A stretch of DNA of 64,000 nt from Burkholderia cepacia ATCC 25416 (GTDB lineage Bacteria > Pseudomonadota > Gammaproteobacteria > Burkholderiales > Burkholderiaceae). Every line of letters starts with the position of its first letter. The stretch's first letter is position 1. Shown in pieces: positions 1 through 8,549 of this stretch. The DNA lies in the NCBI RefSeq assembly GCF_001411495.1, contig NZ_CP012981.1, positions 1,798,001-1,862,000 of the forward strand. The letters are read 5' to 3'. A program made the position numbers and the translations under genes. The notes below the pieces were generated by a model. It was not told the DNA's origin, searched no databases, and was given only the letters and a program-made list of their open reading frames with translations.

Positions 1-402
1 CTCTGTCGCCGGTTTCCGTCGATCGTCGACCTGCTGGTTCGCGGCTTCTTGCCGACCTGGGCCAGACGGCCGTTCCGGAAGCGACTTGCCCGCTATGAAA
101 TGCGCGATACCATCGACGGCATGTCCGTCGTCTGGGATCCCCCAATCATCAGCGGTTGTTTCATGCTGTTTCGAACGAACGTGCTGAAGACGCTAGGGGG
201 CTTTGACCCTCGTTATTTCCTGTATTTCGAGGACTACGACTTGAGCTTGCGCACCCACAATGTCGCGCGTGTCGCCTATGTCCCGTCCATCCGCGTGATT
301 CATCACGGCGGAGGCGCCTCGCGCAAGGGCTTCGCGCACATTCGGATGTTCGCAGTGTCCGCGCTGAAGTTCTATAGCCGGTTCGGCTGGAGGTTGTGGT
401 GA
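1..402 (+). CDS. wbiF: Glycosyltransferase family 2, C-terminal part (WbiF-like), cut by window edge
   Basis: The frame is open from base 1, so 133 C-terminal residues are visible and the start lies outside the window. The stretch with FLYFEDYDLSLR matches the acidic ED motif near the end of the GT2 (GT-A fold) catalytic domain, where the catalytic base sits. The family transfers a sugar from a nucleotide sugar to a growing lipid-linked glycan at the cytoplasmic face of the inner membrane. The stop overlaps the start of the next gene (GTGA), so the two are translationally coupled. The name rests on gene order (wbiF-G-H-I in Burkholderia O-antigen clusters); the exact sugar transferred is unknown. 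Confidence 0.8.
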   Translation, partial: LCRRFPSIVDLLVRGFLPTWARRPFRKRLARYEMRDTIDGMSVVWDPPIISGCFMLFRTNVLKTLGGFDPRYFLYFEDYDLSLRTHNVARVAYVPSIRVIHHGGGASRKGFAHIRMFAVSALKFYSRFGWRLW

Positions 403-1361
403 GCCGCATTGTCGTAACCGGTGCGAACGGTTTCGTCGGCCACGCTGTGTGCCGACTTGCGCTGGCGGCGGGGCATACCGTCACGGCGCTGGTGCGCCGG
501 CCGGGTGGGTGTATCGAGGGCGTGCGAGAGTGGGTGCACGACGCACCTGACTTCGAGGGAGTCGCTGGTGCGTGGCCCGATGATTTGCAGGCCGATTGCG
601 TGATCCATCTGGCCGCGCGGGTACACGTGATGCACGACAAATCCTCCGATCCGGACGCCGCCTTCGATGCGACCAACGTAATGGGCACGTTGCGGGTTGC
701 CGATGCCGCGCGCATGCATGGTGTGCGCCGGTTCGTCTTCGCGAGCAGCATCAAGGTAGTGGGCGAGGGCGATGCGGGCGTACCGCTCGCGGAGGATACC
801 GTCCCGGACCCGCAGGATGCATATGGGCGCTCGAAGCTGCGTGCCGAGCAGCAACTGGCCCGGCTCGGTGAGGCTGGTCTCGAAGTCGTCGTCGTCCGTC
901 CGCCGCTCGTCTACGGGCCGGGGGTACGCGCCAATTTCCTCCGGATGATGGATGCCGTATTCCGCGGCGCGCCATTGCCCTTGGCCGCGATTCCTGCTCG
1001 TCGCAGCGTTGTCTATGTCGACAACCTTGCCGATGCCCTGCTGCACTGCGCAATCGATCCGCGTGCGGCGGGCGAGTGCTTCCACGTCGCTGACGACGAT
1101 GCGCCCTCGGTTGCCGGATTGCTGCGGATGGTCGGTGACGCGCTCGGCAAGCCGGCAAGGCTGTTCCCGGTGCCGGCAGGTGCGTTGCGCGCGCTCGGTC
1201 GGCTGACCGGTCGAAGCGCTGTCGTCGATCGCCTGACGGGCAGCCTGCAGCTCGACACGGGGCGCTTGAGGCGGGTACTGAATTGGCATCCGCCCTATAC
1301 GACGCGGCAGGGCCTCGAGGCAACGGCCGCATGGTATCGTTCGCGCCACTTACAGAAATAG
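396..1361 (+). CDS. wbiG: NAD-dependent sugar epimerase/dehydratase (WbiG-like)
   Basis: Extended short-chain dehydrogenase/reductase of about 320 residues. The N-terminus has the Rossmann motif TGANGFVG, and a YGRSK stretch near residue 145 supplies the catalytic YxxxK pair, with SS upstream. Such enzymes epimerise or reduce nucleotide-bound sugars in the cytoplasm. Two GTG codons (396 and 399) are possible starts; the one at 399 overlaps the TGA of the preceding gene as GTGA and is the likelier. Its place between the GT2 gene and the polyprenyl-phosphate transferase fits the wbiG position of Burkholderia O-antigen loci. The exact UDP-sugar substrate cannot be told from sequence. Confidence 0.88.
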   Translation: MVSRIVVTGANGFVGHAVCRLALAAGHTVTALVRRPGGCIEGVREWVHDAPDFEGVAGAWPDDLQADCVIHLAARVHVMHDKSSDPDAAFDATNVMGTLRVADAARMHGVRRFVFASSIKVVGEGDAGVPLAEDTVPDPQDAYGRSKLRAEQQLARLGEAGLEVVVVRPPLVYGPGVRANFLRMMDAVFRGAPLPLAAIPARRSVVYVDNLADALLHCAIDPRAAGECFHVADDDAPSVAGLLRMVGDALGKPARLFPVPAGALRALGRLTGRSAVVDRLTGSLQLDTGRLRRVLNWHPPYTTRQGLEATAAWYRSRHLQK

Positions 1362-1366
1362 GCAAC

Positions 1367-2383
1367 ATGCACTTCACGATTAACACGTGGTTTGCCGCGG
1401 TAGCAGTGGCAACGGGCGCGGCCGTCGCCACGACGACGATCCTGCGCGTGCTGCTCGCCACCGGACTGGCGTGGCGACTTGCCACCGACATTCCAAATGA
1501 ACGCTCGCTGCATACGCGCCCGACGCCGCGCGTCGGTGGCTGGGGCATCGTGCCGGTCTGCGTTGTCGCATTGCTGTGGCTCGCGCCACAGATGTGGTTC
1601 ATCGCCGTGGCGGCGGCGGGGCTGGCGGCCTTGTCGCAGCTCGACGATCGGCGCGGGCTACCCGCTCGTGTGCGGTTTGCGGCGCATTTGACCGCGGTCG
1701 TGGCGCTGATCGTCATCTACCCGGCCGCCGCCCCATGGTGGCTGCTCGTGGGGATTGGTTTCGTGATGGTCTGGCTGACCAATCTCTACAATTTCATGGA
1801 CGGAGCGGACGGCCTCGCCGGCGGCATGGCGCTGTTCGGCTTCGGAGCCTACGCCGTTGCGGCACTGTCCGGCGCGCAACCGTCCCCGGATCTCGTCGTC
1901 GCGGGCGGGGCGATCGCGGGGGCCGCGTTCGGCTTTTTGCTGCTGAACTTCCATCCGGCGCGGCTGTTTCTTGGCGACGCAGGTTCGATCCCTCTCGGAT
2001 TCATGGCCGGCGCGCTCGGCTATTGGGGCTGGCACGGTGGCATTTGGCCGGTCTGGTTTCCGGCGGCGGTGTTCGCTCCGTTTATTGCCGATGCATCTGT
2101 AACGCTTCTGAGACGTTTGTTACGCGGAGAAAAGTTCTGGCAAGCGCACCGGGAGCACTATTATCAGAGGATGGTGCGTTCCGGCATGAGTCACGAGCGT
2201 ACTGCCGTTTATTGGTACCTCATCATGCTCCTGGGCATCGTCGTCGCTTTCTGGGCGCTCGGTCGTCCTGTCCTGCTGCAATGGTCGGTGTTCCTGGCGT
2301 GGTATGGCGTGCTGATGTGTATCGGCGTGGCGATCGACATGCGCTGGCGCCGGCTGCGGACGGTCATTGATAACAATTCGTGA
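1367..2383 (+). CDS. wbiH: Polyprenyl-phosphate sugar-1-phosphate transferase (WbiH/WecA-like)
   Basis: A 338-residue multi-spanning membrane protein of the MraY/WecA (PNPT) family. It would move a sugar-1-phosphate from a UDP-sugar to undecaprenyl phosphate and so start O-antigen synthesis. Visible family motifs are LDDRRG (near residue 90), NLYNFMDGADGLAGG (near 140), FLGDAGS (near 203) and the cytosolic HREHYYQR loop (near 260). An upstream in-frame ATG at 1283 lies inside wbiG; ATG 1367 starts 5 bases after the wbiG stop and gives a normal hydrophobic N-terminus, so it is preferred. It is co-directional with wbiG and wbiI. Confidence 0.9.
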   Translation: MHFTINTWFAAVAVATGAAVATTTILRVLLATGLAWRLATDIPNERSLHTRPTPRVGGWGIVPVCVVALLWLAPQMWFIAVAAAGLAALSQLDDRRGLPARVRFAAHLTAVVALIVIYPAAAPWWLLVGIGFVMVWLTNLYNFMDGADGLAGGMALFGFGAYAVAALSGAQPSPDLVVAGGAIAGAAFGFLLLNFHPARLFLGDAGSIPLGFMAGALGYWGWHGGIWPVWFPAAVFAPFIADASVTLLRRLLRGEKFWQAHREHYYQRMVRSGMSHERTAVYWYLIMLLGIVVAFWALGRPVLLQWSVFLAWYGVLMCIGVAIDMRWRRLRTVIDNNS

Positions 2384-2395
2384 GGTCTCTCGCCG

Positions 2396-4279
2396 ATGTT
2401 GCGATCCAAAGCATCATGGCTGTCACTCAGTGCTTTCCTGTTCGATCTGCTGGCGGTTGTCGTCGCGTGGTTGTTCGCCTATCTCGTTCGCTTCAACGGT
2501 AGCGTTCCGCCCGATTTCCTGAGGGGCTCGCTGACTGCGCTCGCCTGGGTGCTTCCCGTCTATGCGCTGACGTTCCACCTGTTCGGCCTGTATCGCGGAC
2601 TGTGGGTGTTCGCGAGCCTGCCGGACCTGGTGCGGATTTCGAAGGCGCTTGCGGGCGGCGGCGTGATTGTGATGATCGGCGCCGTGATGTTCCAGCCGTC
2701 GCCGATCATCCCGCGTTCCGTGCTGCTGGTCTCCCCGCTGATGCTGTTCCTGATGATGGGCGGCGCTCGTGCGCTGTATCGCGCGATGAAGGAGTTTTAC
2801 CTGTACGGCGGCCTCGTCGGGCAGGGCAAGCCGGTGCTCGTGATCGGCGCGGGCACGGCAGGCGCGAACCTGGCGCGCGAATTGTCGCGCTCGGGCGAAT
2901 GGCGTCTCGTCGGCCTGCTGGATGACGACAAGACGAAGCAGGGCCGCGAAATCTACGGCTACAAGGTGCTCGGCTCGCTCGACGACGTCGCGCACTGGAC
3001 CGAGGCACTGAAGATCGAATACGCGATCGTGGCGATTCCGTCCGCGTCGGTCGAGGTGCAGCGCCGGACGGCGACCCTCTGCGTGCGCGCCGGCTTGAAA
3101 GTGATGGTGCTGCCGTCGCTGACCGCACTGATGCCGGGGCAGGGCTTCCTGTCCCAGATCCGCGAGATCGACCTCGAGGATCTGCTCGGCCGCGACGCCG
3201 TGACGATCGACACGCCGCACGTCGAGGCGCTGCTTCGCGGTCGTGTCGTGATGGTGACGGGCGCTGGCGGCTCGATCGGTTCCGAGCTGTGCCGGCAGAT
3301 CCTGCGTTTCGCGCCAGCGCAACTCGTCGCGTTCGACCTGTCCGAGTACGCGATGTACCGCCTGACCGAGGAACTGCGCGAGCGCTTCCCCGATCAGCCG
3401 GTCGTGCCGATCATCGGTGACGCGAAGGACTCCCTGCTGCTCGATCAGGTGATGTCCCGCCACGTACCGCACATCGTGTTCCATGCGGCGGCCTACAAGC
3501 ACGTGCCGCTGATGGAGGAGCACAACGCATGGCAGGCGCTGCGCAACAACGTGCTCGGCACGTACCGCGTGGCCCGTGCGGCGATCCGCCACGACGTGCG
3601 TCACTTCGTGCTGATCTCGACCGACAAGGCGGTCAATCCGACCAACGTGATGGGCGCGAGCAAGCGCCTCGCGGAAATGGCCTGCCAGGCGCTGCAGCAG
3701 ACGAGCGGGCGCACCCAGTTCGAAACCGTGCGTTTCGGCAACGTGCTGGGCAGCGCGGGCAGCGTGATTCCGAAGTTCCAGCAGCAGATCGCGAAGGGCG
3801 GCCCGGTGACGGTCACGCATCCGGAGATCACGCGCTTCTTCATGACGATCCCGGAGGCGTCGCAACTCGTGCTGCAGGCGTCGAGCATGGGGCACGGCGG
3901 AGAGATCTTCATTCTCGACATGGGCGAGCCGGTGAAGATCGTCGATCTCGCATGCGACCTGATCCGCCTGTACGGTTTCTCGGAAGATCAGATCCAGATC
4001 GAGTTCACCGGGCTGCGGCCCGGCGAGAAGCTCTACGAGGAGCTGCTCGCGGACGACGAGGCGACGACGCGCACCCCGCATCCGAAACTGCGGATCGCGC
4101 GTGCGCGGGAAGTACCGGACAATTTCCTCGACGAGCTGCTGCCGTGGCTGATGCAGCATCGTGTCCTGCCCGATGACGAAGTGCGGCGAGACCTGCGGCG
4201 CTGGGTGCCGGAATACCAAACGGCCGTTACCCCGACGCTGCAGAGCGTGCCGTCGGTGCGCGTCGTATCGAACGGGTAA
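2396..4279 (+). CDS. wbiI: Membrane-bound UDP-HexNAc 4,6-dehydratase (WbiI/WbpM/CapD family)
   Basis: A 627-residue protein with about four N-terminal membrane segments, a first nucleotide-binding region (VIGAGTAGANLARE, near residue 146) and a large SDR domain starting at MVTGAGGSIGSELC (near 284). The STDKAVNPTNVMGASK stretch holds the Met-Lys pair that replaces the usual Tyr-Lys in this dehydratase family. The family removes water from UDP-GlcNAc to give the 4-keto-6-deoxy intermediate used for sugars such as QuiNAc or FucNAc. It begins 12 bases after wbiH and ends the + strand cluster just before a terminator. Length and architecture match WbpM/WbiI. Confidence 0.92.
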   Translation: MLRSKASWLSLSAFLFDLLAVVVAWLFAYLVRFNGSVPPDFLRGSLTALAWVLPVYALTFHLFGLYRGLWVFASLPDLVRISKALAGGGVIVMIGAVMFQPSPIIPRSVLLVSPLMLFLMMGGARALYRAMKEFYLYGGLVGQGKPVLVIGAGTAGANLARELSRSGEWRLVGLLDDDKTKQGREIYGYKVLGSLDDVAHWTEALKIEYAIVAIPSASVEVQRRTATLCVRAGLKVMVLPSLTALMPGQGFLSQIREIDLEDLLGRDAVTIDTPHVEALLRGRVVMVTGAGGSIGSELCRQILRFAPAQLVAFDLSEYAMYRLTEELRERFPDQPVVPIIGDAKDSLLLDQVMSRHVPHIVFHAAAYKHVPLMEEHNAWQALRNNVLGTYRVARAAIRHDVRHFVLISTDKAVNPTNVMGASKRLAEMACQALQQTSGRTQFETVRFGNVLGSAGSVIPKFQQQIAKGGPVTVTHPEITRFFMTIPEASQLVLQASSMGHGGEIFILDMGEPVKIVDLACDLIRLYGFSEDQIQIEFTGLRPGEKLYEELLADDEATTRTPHPKLRIARAREVPDNFLDELLPWLMQHRVLPDDEVRRDLRRWVPEYQTAVTPTLQSVPSVRVVSNG

Positions 4280-4317
4280 CTTGGCCGGGCGGCGGTTCGA
4301 ACCGCATGGTAATGACG

Positions 4318-4345
4318 AAAAAAACGCCCCGCGGGGCGTTTTTTT
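4318..4345. terminator. Bidirectional intrinsic terminator between converging genes
   Basis: Seven A, a perfect 14-base palindrome (CGCCCCGCGGGGCG) and seven T lie between the end of wbiI and the end of the opposing - strand gene. The structure can stop transcription from both sides. Confidence 0.93.
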
Positions 4346-4364
4346 GATGAAGCCGGCAGGCCGT

Positions 4365-5471
4365 TCAGTGGCTGCGCCGCTCCTTCCTCACCACCATCCA
4401 CCGCGGCACGCGGAACCGCACGATGCTGAGATACAGCCACACGTAGGTCAGCGCGAACAGCAAGACGAACACGAACAGGTGCACCGTGTGCCGCCAGAAC
4501 AGCGTCGCGGGTATCACCGCGACGAGGCACAGCAGCCACAGGTACGGCGACGTCAGCGAATTGCGGCGCGTGAGGTCGTGCGCGTGTTTCGTGCCGACGG
4601 CCCAGCGCATCAGCCGCTTGTATACGAGCATGTGCAGGTGCACGCCGTCCGGAATCCCCGGCGACATCCCGCGAATGAATTTCTTCCGGTAGATCGAGAA
4701 GCAGGTCTCGAAGATCGGGTACATGAACAGCAGCACCGGGTACCAGGCCGACACTTCGCGGTTGCGCATCACGAGCATGATCGCGAGTTCCGCGAGCATG
4801 AAGCCGATGAAATAGGCGCCGCCGTCGCCGAGGAAGATCAGCCCGGCCGGGAAATTCCACAGGAAGAAGCCGAGCACGGCACCCATCATGATGATCGACG
4901 CCGACATGACGACCGGGTCGCGGACCTGGAACGCCACGTAAGCGAGCGATGCGAACATCATGAAGCTGACCATCGACGCGAGCCCGTTGAAGCCGTCGAT
5001 GATGTTGACCGCGTTCGCGAGCGCCGCGACCGCGAGCACGGTGATGAACGCCGAAATGGCCGCGTAGTGGAGCAGGAAATCGAGCGGCGGCACGCTGATG
5101 CGCGTGACCGCGATACCCATCAGCCAGAACGCGAGTGCGGCCGCGCCCATCGTGCAGAGCAGCCGTGCGCGTGGCGACACGCGTTTGGTCAGGTCCTCGA
5201 CGAGGCCGGACAGAAACGCCGGCAGCCCGCAGGCCGCGATGCCGAGAATACTGCCCGCGATCGTCGGATAGTGCCGGGACAGAATCAGCGCGGCCACGAC
5301 GACCCCGGCGAGGATCCCGATGCCCCCCACGCGCGGCACGGGCCGCACGTGGAATTTCTGCACGCCGGCCAGGTCGCTGTCGACCGAGAATTTCTCGTGA
5401 AGGTGCGCGTAGCGCACGATGAACAGCGTGACGAGCAGGGAGACGATGAAGCCGGACGCGAAGCTGAGCAT
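4365..5471 (-). CDS. Second MraY/WecA-family glycosyl-phosphate transferase
   Basis: A 368-residue polytopic membrane protein of the polyprenyl-phosphate sugar-1-phosphate transferase family. Motifs in order are LVEDLTKRVSP (near residue 86, ED in place of the usual DD), NIIDGFNGLAS (near 160), FLGDGGAYFIG (near 210) and a His-rich cytosolic loop HLHMLVYKR (near 272). It is the last gene of the - strand operon, 27 bases after galE. Together with WbiH the locus has two enzymes of the same reaction type, so one may serve O-antigen and the other a different glycan, or one may be the ancestral WecA. The substrate is not known. Confidence 0.88.
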   Translation of the reverse strand: MLSFASGFIVSLLVTLFIVRYAHLHEKFSVDSDLAGVQKFHVRPVPRVGGIGILAGVVVAALILSRHYPTIAGSILGIAACGLPAFLSGLVEDLTKRVSPRARLLCTMGAAALAFWLMGIAVTRISVPPLDFLLHYAAISAFITVLAVAALANAVNIIDGFNGLASMVSFMMFASLAYVAFQVRDPVVMSASIIMMGAVLGFFLWNFPAGLIFLGDGGAYFIGFMLAELAIMLVMRNREVSAWYPVLLFMYPIFETCFSIYRKKFIRGMSPGIPDGVHLHMLVYKRLMRWAVGTKHAHDLTRRNSLTSPYLWLLCLVAVIPATLFWRHTVHLFVFVLLFALTYVWLYLSIVRFRVPRWMVVRKERRSH

Positions 5472-5498
5472 GGGATCGCTCGAAAAATGGACAGCGGA

Positions 5499-6521
5499 TT
5501 ATACAAAACCGCGCGGGTTCCCCTCCTGCCATCGCCAGTGGTCGACACACATTTCCTCGATGCCGAGCGTCGCGCGCCAGCCGATGATGTCGGCCGCGGC
5601 CTGCGGGTTCGCGTAGCACTCGGCGATGTCGCCCGGGCGGCGCGCGACGAGTTCGTACGGCACCGGGCGGCCCGATGCCTTCTCGAACGCGCGCACGACT
5701 TCCAGCACGCTGTAGCCCTGGCCCGTGCCGAGGTTCACGACGAAGCTCGCGTCGCGTTTCGCGAGCGCGTCGAGCGCGGCGATGTGCCCCTTCGCGAGAT
5801 CGACGACGTGGATGTAGTCGCGCACGCCCGTGCCGTCCGGCGTCGGGTAGTCGGAGCCGAACACGCGCAGTTTTTCCAGCTTGCCGACGGCAACCTGCGC
5901 GACATACGGCATCAGGTTGTTCGGGATGCCGGCCGGATCCTCGCCGATCAGCCCGCTCGCATGCGCGCCGACCGGATTGAAGTAGCGCAGCGTCGCGATG
6001 CGCCACGTCGGGTCCGACACCTCGAGATCGCGCAGGATCTGCTCGGCGATCAGCTTCGACTGGCCGTAAGGATTCGTCGCGGACAGCGGGAACGACTCGT
6101 CGATCGGCGAGCGCTCGGGCACGCCGTACACGGTCGCGGACGAGCTGAACACGAACTGCTTCACGTTGCGCTCGCGCATTACCTTGAGCACGGCGAGCAG
6201 GCCGCCGAGGTTGTTCTGGTAGTACTCGAGCGGCTTCTCGACCGATTCGCCGACGGCCTTGAGCGCCGCGAAATGGATCGTGCCGGTGATCGGATGCGCG
6301 TCGAACACCTTGGCGAGCGCGGCTTCGTCGCACACGTCGACCTGATGGAACGCGGGCGTCTTGCCGGTGATCCGCTCGATGCGGCGCACGGATTCGGCCT
6401 TGCTGTTGACGAGGTTGTCGACGATCACGACATCGTAGCCGTTGTCGAGCAACTCGACGGCCGTGTGCGAGCCGATGTAGCCCGCACCGCCGGTAACGAG
6501 GATGGTGCCTTTAGCGGTCAT
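5499..6521 (-). CDS. galE: UDP-glucose 4-epimerase
   Basis: A 340-residue extended SDR, normal length for GalE, which interconverts UDP-glucose and UDP-galactose (sometimes the HexNAc forms). The N-terminus has VTGGAGYIGSHT for NAD binding, SSSATVYG precedes the catalytic PYGQSK (Tyr near residue 150), and RDYIHVVDLAKGH is typical of GalE. It sits 15 bases downstream of a GT4 gene and 27 bases upstream of the PNPT gene, all on the - strand, so it is probably co-transcribed and supplies the sugar nucleotide for the neighbouring glycosyltransferases. Confidence 0.95.
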   Translation of the reverse strand: MTAKGTILVTGGAGYIGSHTAVELLDNGYDVVIVDNLVNSKAESVRRIERITGKTPAFHQVDVCDEAALAKVFDAHPITGTIHFAALKAVGESVEKPLEYYQNNLGGLLAVLKVMRERNVKQFVFSSSATVYGVPERSPIDESFPLSATNPYGQSKLIAEQILRDLEVSDPTWRIATLRYFNPVGAHASGLIGEDPAGIPNNLMPYVAQVAVGKLEKLRVFGSDYPTPDGTGVRDYIHVVDLAKGHIAALDALAKRDASFVVNLGTGQGYSVLEVVRAFEKASGRPVPYELVARRPGDIAECYANPQAAADIIGWRATLGIEEMCVDHWRWQEGNPRGFV

Positions 6522-6536
6522 TGCAGATGCGCTCCT

Positions 6537-7673
6537 TCAGAGGGTGATGCCGGTTAGCGAATGGATGGTTCGCCGGTAGCGTTCGACGACCTGCTGTTCG
6601 TCGAATTCCGCCACGACCTTCTGCCGGCCGCGCGCGCCCATCGCGTCGCGTCCGGCCGTTCCGAGTTCGATCATGCGGAGCAGCTGCTCCGCGAGGCTCG
6701 CGCTGTCGCGTGCGCGGCACAGGAAGCCCGTGTCGCCGTCGGCGACGACGTCGCGGCAGCCCGGCACGTCGGTCGCGACGATCGGGCGCCCCATCGCCGA
6801 TGCTTCCATCAGCGTGCGCGGCACGCCTTCGCGGTACGACGGCAGCACGACGCAGTCGGCCGCCGCGATATGGGGGCGCACGTCGTGCGCTTCGCCGAGA
6901 TACTCGACGACGCCTTCGCCGACCCACGCATCGACATCCGCGCGGCCGATCGCGCTCGGATTGTCGACGCCGAGCGGCCCGAGCAGCTGGAAGCGCGCGT
7001 TCGGGAAGCGCTCGCGCACGACGCGCGCAGCCTCCACGTATTCGCGCACGCCCTTGTCCCACAGCAGGCGGCCGATCAGGATGAAGACGGGGGCGCTGCC
7101 GGCCGGCAGCGGCACCGGCGCGAACTGTTCGAGATCGACGCCTTCGCCGTGCAGCAGCCGCGCGCGATCGGGATGCGCGAGCAACTGCTCGTCGGTGAAG
7201 GTGGCGAGATCGTCGCGGTTCAGGAACCACACTTCACGCGGGAAGCGGAACGCGAACCGGTACAGGCGCTTCGCGACGCTCGCCGCGCGGCTCTTCTGGA
7301 TGAAGACGTAACCGAGCCCGGTCGTCACCGCGATCGACGGCACGCGCGCGAGCCACGCGGCGACCGAGCCGTAGATGTTCGGCTTGATCGTGTAGTGAAA
7401 CACGAGATCGGGCCGCAGCGCGCGGTAATGACGGAACAGTGCGGCAAGCGTGCCGAGATCCTCGCGCGGGCTCGTGCCTTTCGACGCGACCGCGAGCGCC
7501 ACGTAGCGGCAGCCCATCTGCTCGAGCAGGGGCACCGTGCGGTCGTGCGGTGCGATCACGATGACGTCGGCGCCGCGCGCGACGAGCGCACGGATCAGCC
7601 CGTGGCGATACGTGTAGATCGCCCAGGCCGTGTTGCAGACGAGCGCGATGCGCAGCGGGGAGGTGGCGGACAT
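6537..7673 (-). CDS. Glycosyltransferase family 4
   Basis: A 378-residue GT-B enzyme. The C-terminal half carries LIGRLLWDKGVREYVEAA (near residue 200) and YREGVPRTLMEASAMGRP (near 285), the E-x7-E region that binds the nucleotide sugar in GT4. The N-terminal half starts with a Rossmann-like strand and a YRHGLIRAL helix. It probably adds a sugar to a lipid-linked oligosaccharide in the cytoplasm. The ATG is preceded on the coding strand by a pyrimidine tract (TTTTTTC then seven T including the last base before C-ATG) with no recognisable Shine-Dalgarno sequence. The donor and acceptor are unknown. Confidence 0.88.
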   Translation of the reverse strand: MSATSPLRIALVCNTAWAIYTYRHGLIRALVARGADVIVIAPHDRTVPLLEQMGCRYVALAVASKGTSPREDLGTLAALFRHYRALRPDLVFHYTIKPNIYGSVAAWLARVPSIAVTTGLGYVFIQKSRAASVAKRLYRFAFRFPREVWFLNRDDLATFTDEQLLAHPDRARLLHGEGVDLEQFAPVPLPAGSAPVFILIGRLLWDKGVREYVEAARVVRERFPNARFQLLGPLGVDNPSAIGRADVDAWVGEGVVEYLGEAHDVRPHIAAADCVVLPSYREGVPRTLMEASAMGRPIVATDVPGCRDVVADGDTGFLCRARDSASLAEQLLRMIELGTAGRDAMGARGRQKVVAEFDEQQVVERYRRTIHSLTGITL

Positions 7674-7724
7674 GAAAAAAAGAAAAAATAAAGCGTCGAA
7701 ATGGCCGAAAACGCCGGCAGCGCG

Positions 7725-8549
7725 TCAGGCGGACGGCCGGGCGGCGAACAGCGTCTGCTTGATCCGCTGCAACGTACGGTACGGCGTCACGAAATGCAGC
7801 AGGTTCTTGGCGAGGCCGGCCCAGTCGTACGGGTTCAGCGCGTTGAAGTGGCTCAACAGCAGCGTGAGCGTCGACACCAGCTGGCGCCGGCGCTTGGTCG
7901 CACTGATCCCGCCCTCGTTCAGTTCGTAATAGAGGCCGAGTTCCGGCAGGTTCGCGCAATCGTAGCGTTGCATTAACCGCAAAAAAAGATCGAGATCCTC
8001 GGCCGCACGGTATTTCGCACGATAGTTCCCCACTTCGCGCACGGCGTCGATGCGCAGCATGACCGACGGATGCACGAGCGGCGAGCGCAGAAAGCGCGTG
8101 CGGCGCAGCGTGCGCGGATCGGCGGGTGGCGTCAGCATGAAGCGCGGTTCGCCGGCGCGCGACACGACCTGCGTCCACATGCCGACGCAGGCCACGCGCG
8201 GGTGGGCGCCGAGATACGCGCGCTCTTTCGCGAGGCGCTGCGGCGCAGCGAGATCGCCCGCGTCGATGCGCGCCGCGAAGCGGAAGCCGCGCGCGGCGAG
8301 CGCGTCGATGCCGGCCGCGAGCGCGCGCTCGATGCCGCCGTTCTCCGGCATGCGCAGCACGTCGATCGTGAGGCCGGGCAGGTCGGGCGCGACGATCGGC
8401 GGCGTGCTGCCGTCATCGACGACCAGCACGTGCACGGGCGTGTCCTCGCGAAACGATGCGAGGGTCCGGACGACGTCGTCGTGCCCGTTGTAGGCCGGCA
8501 TCAGCACGGCCACGTCGTCGAGCGGGGTCGGGCAATCAGGGGACGTCAT
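7725..8549 (-). CDS. Glycosyltransferase family 2
   Basis: A 274-residue GT-A enzyme with VLMPAYNG near the N-terminus, VLVVDDGS (near residue 42) and ARIDAGD (near 98), the equivalent of the metal-binding DXD. The frame extends upstream to 8696, but the ATG at 8549 overlaps the stop of the flippase gene as ATGA and directly precedes the conserved fold, so it is chosen. The tight coupling to the flippase suggests both act on the same glycan. The sugar specificity is unknown. Confidence 0.87.
   Translation of the reverse strand: MTSPDCPTPLDDVAVLMPAYNGHDDVVRTLASFREDTPVHVLVVDDGSTPPIVAPDLPGLTIDVLRMPENGGIERALAAGIDALAARGFRFAARIDAGDLAAPQRLAKERAYLGAHPRVACVGMWTQVVSRAGEPRFMLTPPADPRTLRRTRFLRSPLVHPSVMLRIDAVREVGNYRAKYRAAEDLDLFLRLMQRYDCANLPELGLYYELNEGGISATKRRRQLVSTLTLLLSHFNALNPYDWAGLAKNLLHFVTPYRTLQRIKQTLFAARPSA

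Noticed and set aside
4033-6557. Very long open frames on both strands over the PNPT/galE region (for example - strand 6333-4033, 766 codons; + strand 4161-6557, 798 codons).
   Set aside because: They are out of frame with well-recognised genes, rich in Arg/Ala/Gly with no domain, and are expected from third-position GC bias.
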